Origin: JASGDN01 sp049840815
Lineage (GTDB): Bacteria; Chloroflexota; Chloroflexia; Thermomicrobiales; UBA6265
Reading direction: 5' to 3'
Assembly (NCBI GenBank): GCA_049840815.1
Contig: JASGJI010000019.1
Coordinates: 62,001 to 126,000 of the forward strand
DNA: 64,000 nucleotides
Under the pieces are notes generated by a model that worked only from the letters and a program-made list of their open reading frames with translations, searched no databases and had not been told where the DNA came from. The position numbers and the translations under genes were made by a program. This document shows positions 1-7,449 of the stretch, piece after piece (the first letter of the stretch is position 1; every line of letters starts with the position of its first letter).

Positions 1-980
1 TGCCCCTTCCCGCCGATGCCCTGCGCTTCGCCCGCATCGACGGCGGCGAGCTCCCGGCCGGGGAATGGCCTCACGCGCTGGTGCAGACCGACATGAAGCG
101 CGGAGGCATCCGCCGCGAACGACAGCAGCAATTGCTCTTGCGCGGGACCGCCGCTGGCCGGGATATTCCCGTCTTCGTGCAGTCCACCTCCATCCCGCTG
201 GCCGACGACGGCGAGCGGGGTTGTGTTGTCGCCTTCCAGGATGTGACCGCGCTGCGGGAGGCCGAGCAGCTGAAGGACGACTTCCTCTCGCTGCTCTCCC
301 ACGAGTTCCGCACCCCCCTCACCGCCATCCATGGTGGCGCGCATATGCTGGAGGCCGAGTGGGGGCGGCTCGATCCCACAACCGAGCAGGAGCTCCTCGC
401 CGACATCGCGCGGGAGAGCAATCGGCTCGATCAGCTGCTCTCGAACATGCTGCGTCTCGCTGAAGTACTGGCAGGACGGCTCCAGCCGGCAACCGAACCC
501 GTCCTGCTCGGCCCGGTCGTGCATCGGGTCGTGCGTGCATTCCAGGCCCGCGGCGATGACCGCGCCCCGGAGATCACGGTCGAGATTCCCCGCGGTCTCC
601 CCGCGCTGGAAAGCGATCCTCTCCTGCTCGATCAGGTGCTGCGCAACCTGATCGAGAACGCGATCAAGTACAGTGGACCCGCAGAGCGCCCGGCGATCGC
701 CATCATCGCGGAGGAGCATGATGGCTGCATCGATGTCCATGTGCGCGATAGCGGCATCGGCATCTCGCCGGAGCATGTCGGCGAGATCTTCGAGCGGTTC
801 CGTCGCCCAGGCGCGGATACCGGGATTCGGGGCATGGGATTGGGACTCTATCTCTGCCGGCACCTGATCGTGGCCCAGGGTGGCCGCATCTGGGCCGAAT
901 CGGAAGGCCTCGGCATGGGAACCACCATCTCCATCGCGTTGCCGGTAGCGACGGGATGGACGGATGATGAAGCCATTTGA
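1..980 (+). CDS. PAS-type sensor histidine kinase, 5' end outside the window
   Basis: The frame is open from base 3, so the N-terminus lies upstream. The first ~75 residues look like the end of a PAS fold (…DIPVFVQSTSIPLADDGE…). The dimerisation/phosphotransfer helix follows, with the H-box SHEFRTPL (His codon at 300-302). The HATPase domain comes next: N-box LIENAIKYS, G1 box DSGIGIS and G2 box GMGLGLYL. The internal GTG at 81 should not be taken as the start, because it would cut the PAS domain. The kinase should autophosphorylate on His and pass phosphate to the regulator encoded 42 bp downstream. The signal sensed cannot be told from this fragment. Confidence 0.93.
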   Translation, partial: PLPADALRFARIDGGELPAGEWPHALVQTDMKRGGIRRERQQQLLLRGTAAGRDIPVFVQSTSIPLADDGERGCVVAFQDVTALREAEQLKDDFLSLLSHEFRTPLTAIHGGAHMLEAEWGRLDPTTEQELLADIARESNRLDQLLSNMLRLAEVLAGRLQPATEPVLLGPVVHRVVRAFQARGDDRAPEITVEIPRGLPALESDPLLLDQVLRNLIENAIKYSGPAERPAIAIIAEEHDGCIDVHVRDSGIGISPEHVGEIFERFRRPGADTGIRGMGLGLYLCRHLIVAQGGRIWAESEGLGMGTTISIALPVATGWTDDEAI

Positions 981-1022
981 CGCGGCGTTGGATCGACACG
1001 GGAAGTTCGGGAGGATGGGTGC

Positions 1023-1760
<738 letters not shown>

Positions 1761-1778
1761 CCGACGGGAATGGAGGAG

Positions 1779-1830
1779 ACCCAAGAACAGACGTCCCGAT
1801 CGGTTCAGATCGGGACGTCTGTTCTTGGGT
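1779..1830. terminator. Perfect 23-bp inverted repeat, bidirectional terminator
   Basis: Arms 1779-1801 and 1808-1830 are exact reverse complements around a 6-nt loop. It lies between the convergent response-regulator gene and the minus-strand gene ending at 1846, where a terminator serving both is expected. No long T-run follows either arm. Confidence 0.85.
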
Positions 1831-1845
1831 CAGGGGAATGGTCGC

Positions 1846-2292
1846 TCAGGCCGCGCGAACGTGGGTCTGCGACGTCTGTGTGGATGCAGCGTCGATGAAC
1901 TCCCGCATTCCCGGTGTGTTACGGAAGCCTTCATCGCCATCCTGCGCTACCCAGATCCGATGGACTGAGGCATCCGGAAGCACAAGTTCCATGTCCGTCG
2001 GATCGAAGGACTCCCCGCTGACCAGAATCGTGACACCGAGCGTCGCGGCGAGCGAGGCAGCGATGGCCTCCGGCGGGCGCTCATCGCTATCCCATGTCGT
2101 CAGGAGTACGGGGTAGTCTCCTGGAATCGAGGTCGTGTTGAGGACGACATCGGCATCGGGCCAGTCGTGGAGCTCGCCCTGTGGCAGCAAGGCGACGCGA
2201 GCAGCGGGAATTCCGTAAGCATGGGCGACCGCGACGATGACCGCATCGTTGGATACGTCGTCACCAAGCATGTAGTCGGCTCCGGCACTCAT
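1846..2292 (-). CDS. Hypothetical protein, 148 aa
   Basis: I do not recognise this family. The protein is acidic, has no signal peptide or membrane segment, and reads as alternating beta/alpha stretches (DAVIVAVAHAYGI, YPVLLTTWDSD, GVTILVSGESF). The ATG start follows a purine-rich GGAGG stretch. It begins 26 bp after the end of the alpha/beta-hydrolase gene on the same strand, so the two are probably co-transcribed. It ends just before the strong hairpin at 1779-1830. Codon use matches its neighbours, so it looks like a genuine resident gene of unknown role. Confidence 0.7.
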   Translation of the reverse strand: MSAGADYMLGDDVSNDAVIVAVAHAYGIPAARVALLPQGELHDWPDADVVLNTTSIPGDYPVLLTTWDSDERPPEAIAASLAATLGVTILVSGESFDPTDMELVLPDASVHRIWVAQDGDEGFRNTPGMREFIDAASTQTSQTHVRAA

Positions 2293-2317
2293 GTGAGCCC
2301 CCTCCCCCGATAGGCGC

Positions 2318-3154
2318 CTACACCGTCGGAGCTCCGGTCCCGAAGCCGAGGTCCTTCAGGAAGATTGCCGCCTCCGCCGTCCACAGCCCCACCGTCGTGT
2401 CCTCCGTCGCCAACCCCAGGCCGTGCCGCCCCACCGGGTAGACGTGCAGCCCGAATGGCACCCCGTGTTTCCGCAACGCCGCCGCGAACCGCAGGCTGTG
2501 CCGCACATCCACGGCAGCATCATCCGAGGTGTGCCACAGGAATGTCGGTGGCGTCTCCGCATTTACCTGCTCATCCAAGGACATCGCGTGCATCACCGCC
2601 TCGCTCGCGTCAGGACCCAGCAGGTTCTCCAGCGATCCCACATGCGGCGTCGCGACCAACGAGATCACCGCGTAGCACAGCACCGCCACATCCGGGCGAC
2701 TGCTCTCCCGCGCCACCGGATCGTCACTGCCGGCTTCACCGAGATCCCAGAGCGTCGCCGCCGCCGCCGAGAGATGCCCGCCTGCCGAGAACCCCAACAC
2801 CCCCACCCGATCCGAATCGACATTCCACCGCGCCGCGTTCGCCCGTACCTGCCGGATCGCCTGCTGCATATCATGCAACGGTGCCGGGTGCCGGTGGGGC
2901 GCCACCCGGTAGTCGACCACGAACGCCGCGATGCCGAGCGTGTTCAGCCACTCCGCGATCGGACCGCCCTCATGCTCGGCCTTGAAGTAGTACCCACCGC
3001 CCGGTGCGACCACCATGGCCGGGAAGGGGCCATCGCCATCGAGCAGGTACGGCGTCAAAGTCGGCGCGGAATCGTCGCCGAGCGTCGCCACCTCCGGCGA
3101 GTCGGATGGCCAGAGCGGAATCGCGTGCGGGCCAGGAACGTATGGACCAACCAT
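2318..3154 (-). CDS. Alpha/beta hydrolase, BD-FAE/xylan-esterase-like
   Basis: A 278-residue cytosolic hydrolase. The oxyanion-hole segment VVAPGGGYY stands where HGGG is found in the hormone-sensitive-lipase group. The nucleophile elbow is GFSAGG. The Asp region is HTSDDAAVDVRHS and the catalytic His lies in PVGRHGLGLA near the C-terminus. Together these fit the short-chain esterase / acetyl-xylan-esterase-like group that acts on acyl esters. AGGAGG lies 9 bp before the ATG. It is first in a likely two-gene unit with the 148-aa protein downstream. The substrate is not predictable; carbohydrate acetyl esters are the usual guess. Confidence 0.88.
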   Translation of the reverse strand: MVGPYVPGPHAIPLWPSDSPEVATLGDDSAPTLTPYLLDGDGPFPAMVVAPGGGYYFKAEHEGGPIAEWLNTLGIAAFVVDYRVAPHRHPAPLHDMQQAIRQVRANAARWNVDSDRVGVLGFSAGGHLSAAAATLWDLGEAGSDDPVARESSRPDVAVLCYAVISLVATPHVGSLENLLGPDASEAVMHAMSLDEQVNAETPPTFLWHTSDDAAVDVRHSLRFAAALRKHGVPFGLHVYPVGRHGLGLATEDTTVGLWTAEAAIFLKDLGFGTGAPTV

Positions 3155-3312
3155 GGATGAAGCCTCCTCTGCGACGACCGGAATGCAACCAATGATGCTG
3201 GCGTCAGCTTACCCGCCCCGGATCGATCGGCAAGGGGCCTCCTCAGTTGTGCCCATTGTGCGAGACAATGAATCGTGAAGAGATTGTGAACGAGGGTGAA
3301 AGGCTGCCAGGC

Positions 3313-3810
3313 ATGACCGCACACGAGCATCGCTCCGACACGCCCCCATTTGATGCCGCCATGCGCGCGCTCATCGCCGAGCGCTGGCGCGAGGTCTGGA
3401 AGACGATGCCATCCGGCAAGAAGCTCGCCGATCCCGAGGCGATTCACGATGTGCGGGTTGCCTCCCGCCGCCTCCGCGCCGCGATGGATGTCGCCACCGA
3501 CGCCTTCCCCAAGCCCTGGTATCGCCGCCTGCACAAGGAAGCGAAGCAGATCACCGGCGAGTTCGGCGCCTTGCGTGATGCCGATGTCATGCTCGCCACC
3601 CTGCGCACCCAACGGGCTTCCACCCCGGACGCCGAGCACCCCGGCCTCGACGACCTGATCGCCCAGCAGGAACGCGTTCGGAGTGCCGCGCTGAACGAAG
3701 CGAGGCGCTACCTGAAGCGCCTTGAACGGCGGAACCTTCGCCGGGAGACGAAGAAGCGCTTCCCACGCACCCTCGCCGCCACTCCAGTCGCTGTCAAAGG
3801 AGATGCGTGA
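3313..3810 (+). CDS. N-terminal half of a CHAD domain (first cistron)
   Basis: This 165-aa product carries only the first half of the CHAD fold, an alpha-helical domain that binds polyphosphate: HDVRVASRRLRAAMD, then the helix pair ending GALRDADVM, then a basic helix (RRYLKRLERRNLRRETKK). In usual CHAD proteins a second, similar bundle follows in the same chain; here it is in the next gene. I chose the ATG at 3313, with GAAAGG upstream, over starts at 3247 or 3268. Its stop overlaps the next start by one base. The many Arg/Lys residues suit anion binding. Confidence 0.82.
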   Translation: MTAHEHRSDTPPFDAAMRALIAERWREVWKTMPSGKKLADPEAIHDVRVASRRLRAAMDVATDAFPKPWYRRLHKEAKQITGEFGALRDADVMLATLRTQRASTPDAEHPGLDDLIAQQERVRSAALNEARRYLKRLERRNLRRETKKRFPRTLAATPVAVKGDA

Positions 3811-4322
3811 TGGCAAAGCCCTGGCCGGTCCCCGATCTCGATCCCCAGGCGCCCATCGCTCCCAATGCCCGCGCCATCCTCGCCGTCCGCGCCGGGGAAC
3901 TGCTGAGCTACGACGCCATCTTCCCGGACGCGAAGGCCATCGCAGCCCTCCACAACGCCCGAATCGCCGCCAAGCGCCTGCGCTACACCCTCGAACTCTT
4001 CCCGGACGTCTTCGGGGACGACGGCGATGCCGCGCTCGCCGACGTGAGGGCACTGCAGGAAGAACTCGGCCTCGTGCACGACCGCGACGTGATGATTGCC
4101 ACCATCCAGACCCGCCTCGGCAGCCTGATTGAGGAACACGGCGCCAACACCGATGCCATCCGCGCCAGCCTGGAGGTGGTGCTTGCCCGCGTGACGAGGG
4201 ATCGGAAGACCCAGCACCGCGCGGTTGCGGCACAGTGGAAGCGGCTCATGAAGGGAGACTTCCGGGATCGTCTCGCCCTGCTCAGCGGCGATCATACGAT
4301 CCCGGTTACGTCCCCGGCCTGA
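3810..4322 (+). CDS. C-terminal half of a CHAD domain (second cistron)
   Basis: This 170-aa product holds the second CHAD bundle: LHNARIAAKRLRYTLELFPDVFG and LQEELGLVHDRDVM, the classical C-half signature. The ATG at 3810 shares one base with the stop of the first half, and AAAGGAG lies about 7 bp upstream. It therefore has its own good ribosome site and a short private N-terminal linker (MAKPWPVPDLDPQAPIA). That argues for two real coupled polypeptides that pair as one domain, rather than a sequencing frameshift. Polyphosphate or nucleic-acid-phosphate binding is the family role; the local job is unknown. Confidence 0.82.
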   Translation: MAKPWPVPDLDPQAPIAPNARAILAVRAGELLSYDAIFPDAKAIAALHNARIAAKRLRYTLELFPDVFGDDGDAALADVRALQEELGLVHDRDVMIATIQTRLGSLIEEHGANTDAIRASLEVVLARVTRDRKTQHRAVAAQWKRLMKGDFRDRLALLSGDHTIPVTSPA

Positions 4323-4327
4323 TCGCG

Positions 4328-5131
4328 TCACCGCTCGCCGGCAGGCCCCGCCACCTCGGCGGGCGGCGAGCGACGCGCGTCGGTCGTCGCGAAGTACCGG
4401 GCCGGGGATGTTCCCAACGCCTGCCGGAACATCGCAATGAACGACGACACATCCCGGTAACCCACCGCGTGCGCCACCTGCGCCACGCTGGCCCCCTCGC
4501 CGAGGAGTTCCAGCGCGCTCAACAGGCGAATCTGCTGCCGCCACCGCGCGAACGTCAGCGACGTCTCCTTCCGGAAGAGCCGCGCCGCTGTCCGGCTCGT
4601 CATCCCCACCTCCGCCGCCAACTCATCGAGCGTCCGGTCATCCGCGACATCCGCCCGCAGGAGGTCGCAGAGACGGCGCAACCGCTCATCACGCGGGCGC
4701 GGGATCGAAAGCGGTTCGGCCGCACTGCGCGACAGGCGATCCAGGATCACCTGCATCAGCCGCGCCTCCGGCCCATCCGGGGCGTAACGACTGGGAAAGC
4801 TCGCCGCCTCCACCAGCAGTTCGCGGGTCAGCGGGTCGATGAACACCACGCAGCATTCGGCGGAGATGCCAACGATCCCCGGATCGGCGTAGAGCGCCTG
4901 CATCCGGCATGGCCTCCGCGCGGAGATGGCGTGCAGCTCCCCGCCCGGAATCCAGACCGCCCGCTGCGGCGGCACGACCCAGACGCCTGTCTCCGTCTGC
5001 ACGGTCATCACCCCCTCGCTGGTGTAGGCCAGCTGGGAGGCGTCGTGACTATGCCAATGGATCGTCCGGCCGAGGGGAATGTCCTGAACCACCACCGGCG
5101 GCCACTCGGTGGATGCTACCGCGTCGCGCAT
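4328..5131 (-). CDS. AraC-family regulator with cupin sensor, NimR-like
   Basis: A 267-aa regulator. The N-terminal cupin (about 15-90) has the HSHDASQLAYTSEGVMTV and WVVPPQRAVWIPGGELHAI segments seen in the NimR/YeaM group. Two AraC helix-turn-helices follow (about 160-255): DRTLDELAAEVGMTSRTAARLF and SVAQVAHAVGYRDVSSFIAMFRQALG. Members of that group usually repress or activate a neighbouring exporter gene. Here the divergent gene is an ABC exporter across a 290-bp region filled by a palindromic repeat, so it is a natural candidate target. The protein converges tail-to-tail with the CHAD pair, leaving 5 bp. Confidence 0.88.
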   Translation of the reverse strand: MRDAVASTEWPPVVVQDIPLGRTIHWHSHDASQLAYTSEGVMTVQTETGVWVVPPQRAVWIPGGELHAISARRPCRMQALYADPGIVGISAECCVVFIDPLTRELLVEAASFPSRYAPDGPEARLMQVILDRLSRSAAEPLSIPRPRDERLRRLCDLLRADVADDRTLDELAAEVGMTSRTAARLFRKETSLTFARWRQQIRLLSALELLGEGASVAQVAHAVGYRDVSSFIAMFRQALGTSPARYFATTDARRSPPAEVAGPAGER

Positions 5132-5216
5132 TGCCTTGTCCGTTTCGCCCTATTCCTCGTCGCGATATGCCAAGATACCCATGGGCGCGCAGCCTAGAAT
5201 ATACCGCAGTGAATAA

Positions 5217-5370
5217 GAGCGACCGGCAATAGGCGGTATCTCTCCTCGTAGATGCGGCCCTTGTGGCCGCCGTGTTGGACGGAACATAGGCGGCCACAAG
5301 GGCCGCATCTACGAGGAAGCCGCCATCGTTCAGGGCGGGAGTCTCGCCCTATTGCCGGTCACCCTAAGTC
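5217..5370. repeat. Dispersed palindromic repeat, long copy
   Basis: Nested inverted repeats: an outer 13-bp arm pair (5221-5233 with 5348-5360) and an inner perfect 28-bp pair (5244-5271 with 5289-5316) around a 17-bp loop. The ends recur almost base for base at 63038-63125, where the middle is shortened. This is the pattern of a REP/MITE-like non-coding element. It fills the divergent promoter region between the AraC gene and the ABC exporter, so it may influence either promoter. No open reading frame of its own is seen. Confidence 0.85.
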
Positions 5371-5422
5371 GGTATTGCAGGATACCCATCGGTCGGATGG
5401 GACACATCACGGAGAGTTCCAG

Positions 5423-7249
5423 TTGGCGGCTATTTCCTCGACATCACCCGGTCCACTCAGCGGATCGAGCGGACACCCCGGCTCGGCGGCACCGACGAAG
5501 CCCGACTACACCAACTGGGAGTTGGTGAAGCGCTTCTTTTCCTACTACAAGCCGCATCGCCGGCTCTTCTGGATGGACTTCCTCAGCGCCGTGCTGTCCG
5601 GTCTCCTGGAGCTCGGTTTCCCGATCGCGGTGGCGTATTTCATCGACACCCTCCTGCCGGGCCAGGAGTGGCCGAAGATCGCGCTGGCGTCGATCGGCCT
5701 GCTCATCGTCTATCTCGTCAACTCCGGCCTGATGGTGATCGTCACCTACTGGGGGCACATGCTCGGGATCAACATCGAGACCGAGATGCGCCGCAAGAGT
5801 TTCGATCACCTGCAGAAGCTCTCGTTCAGCTTCTTCGATAACCAGAAGACGGGGCATCTCGTCGGGCGTGTGACGAAGGACCTCGAAGAAATCGGCGAGG
5901 TCGCGCACCACGGCCCGGAGGACGTCTTCATCGCGATCATGACGTTCATCGGCGCCTTCCTGCTGATGTTCGCAATCGAACCGAAGCTCGCGCTCATCAC
6001 CGCCGTCATCGTGCCCATGGTCGCCTTCGTCACCACCCGCTTCGGTGGCCGCATGACGAAGACATGGCGCGAGATGTTCGGCCGCGTCGGCGAGTTCAAT
6101 GCCCGGATCGAGAATAACGTCGGCGGTATTCGCGTCGTCCAGGCCTTCGCCAACGAGGATCACGAGCGCCAGCTCTTCGCCAAGGACAACCAGGCCTACC
6201 GCGCCACCAAGCTCGAGGCCTACAAGACGATGACGGCGAGCATGACGCTCAGCTACCTCACCATGCGCCTGACCCAGTTGGTGGTGATGGTGGCCGGAAC
6301 CTACTTCGTCATTCAGGGCGAGCTCTCCAACGGTGGGTTCGTCAGCTTCCTGCTGCTGATCAACGTCTTCTTCCGCCCGGTGGAGAAGATCAATGCGGTG
6401 CTGGAGTCCTATCCGAAAGGCATCGCCGGCTTCAAGCGCTACCAGGAACTGCTGGACATCGCTCCGGACATCACCGACCGCCCGAACGCGGTGGACGTCC
6501 AGAGCCTGCGCGGCGAGATCCACTACGAGAACGTGTCGTTCGGCTACACCGCCGACCGCCTGATCCTCGATGGCTTCGATCTCGCGATCCGGCCGGGCGA
6601 GACGGTCGCCTTCGTCGGCCCCTCAGGCGCCGGTAAGACGACGATCTCCTCGCTGCTGCCCCGCTTCTACGAGCCGCTGGCCGGGCGCATCACCATCGAT
6701 GGCATCGATATCCGGGACATGACGCTCACCTCGCTGCGCCGCGAAATCGGCATCGTGCAGCAGGATGTCTTCCTCTTCGGTGGCTCCATCCGCGACAACA
6801 TCGAGTACGGCAAGCTCGGCGCGTCCGACGAGGAGATCTTCCAGGCCGCCCGCCGCGCGAAGCTGGACGAAGTGATCGCGGGCCTCCCCGCCGGCATCGA
6901 CACGGTGATCGGCGAACGTGGTGTGAAGCTCTCCGGCGGCCAGAAGCAGCGTCTCGCCATCGCGCGGATGTTCCTGAAGAACCCTCCCATCCTCATCCTC
7001 GACGAGGCGACGAGCGCGCTGGACACGGAGACGGAGCGGGCGATCCAGGCATCGTTGCAGGAACTCGCGGTCGGTCGCACCACGCTGGTGATCGCCCACC
7101 GCCTGGCGACGATCCAGAACGCGGACCGCATCGTGGTGGTGGACAAGACCGGCGTCGCCGAGCAGGGCCGTCACGACGACCTGGTGCGTCTCAACGGCAT
7201 CTACCGCCGCCTCCACGACGCCCAGTACGGCTCCGCCGCCGTCGCCTGA
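5423..7249 (+). CDS. ABC exporter, MsbA/MdlB-type half transporter
   Basis: A 608-aa half transporter with six membrane helices (about 50-330) fused to an ATPase domain. Motifs: Walker A GPSGAGKTT, signature LSGGQKQR, Walker B ILILDEATSALD and H-loop VIAHRLATI. All catalytic residues are present, so a homodimer with two active ATP sites is likely. The open frame runs back into the palindromic repeat, but the best start is TTG at 5423 with GGAGAG 6 bp upstream. The earlier in-frame starts translate repeat DNA into basic low-complexity sequence. Substrate may be a lipid or drug. Divergent from the AraC regulator. Confidence 0.92.
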   Translation: MAAISSTSPGPLSGSSGHPGSAAPTKPDYTNWELVKRFFSYYKPHRRLFWMDFLSAVLSGLLELGFPIAVAYFIDTLLPGQEWPKIALASIGLLIVYLVNSGLMVIVTYWGHMLGINIETEMRRKSFDHLQKLSFSFFDNQKTGHLVGRVTKDLEEIGEVAHHGPEDVFIAIMTFIGAFLLMFAIEPKLALITAVIVPMVAFVTTRFGGRMTKTWREMFGRVGEFNARIENNVGGIRVVQAFANEDHERQLFAKDNQAYRATKLEAYKTMTASMTLSYLTMRLTQLVVMVAGTYFVIQGELSNGGFVSFLLLINVFFRPVEKINAVLESYPKGIAGFKRYQELLDIAPDITDRPNAVDVQSLRGEIHYENVSFGYTADRLILDGFDLAIRPGETVAFVGPSGAGKTTISSLLPRFYEPLAGRITIDGIDIRDMTLTSLRREIGIVQQDVFLFGGSIRDNIEYGKLGASDEEIFQAARRAKLDEVIAGLPAGIDTVIGERGVKLSGGQKQRLAIARMFLKNPPILILDEATSALDTETERAIQASLQELAVGRTTLVIAHRLATIQNADRIVVVDKTGVAEQGRHDDLVRLNGIYRRLHDAQYGSAAVA

Positions 7250-7294
7250 TCGCATCCTTCGGCTTCGCCCAGGACGCCCTGCAGAACGGCGTTC

Positions 7295-7345
7295 GTTCGT
7301 AGGGGACGACTTCATGTCGTCCCGTTGGATGCCACCGGGGTCTAC
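7295..7345. repeat. Short dispersed palindromic motif, copy 1
   Basis: Contains GGGACGACTTCATGTCGTCCC, a near-perfect palindrome, preceded by an AACGGCGTTCG-like lead-in. A similar stretch with the same lead-in (AACGGCGTGCG) and GGCGACTTCATGTCGACC core occurs at 31699-31745. It sits in the noncoding gap between the convergent ABC exporter and S41 genes. Confidence 0.55.
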
Positions 7346-7393
7346 CGGGATTCTCAGGAACGAGGCCCGACGAGGCAGTCGCAACACACAAGG

Positions 7394-7424
7394 GGAGGGC
7401 CGCTCGATTGCCGAGCGGCCCTCC
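7394..7424. terminator. Hairpin between convergent genes
   Basis: A perfect 13-bp stem (7394-7406 with 7412-7424) and 5-nt loop, GC-rich, between the ends of the ABC exporter (+) and the S41-like gene (-). CTCTTCC follows on the plus side, so it most likely terminates both. Confidence 0.75.
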
Positions 7425-7449
7425 CTCTTCCGTGCGTTCTCGGCTCGCG

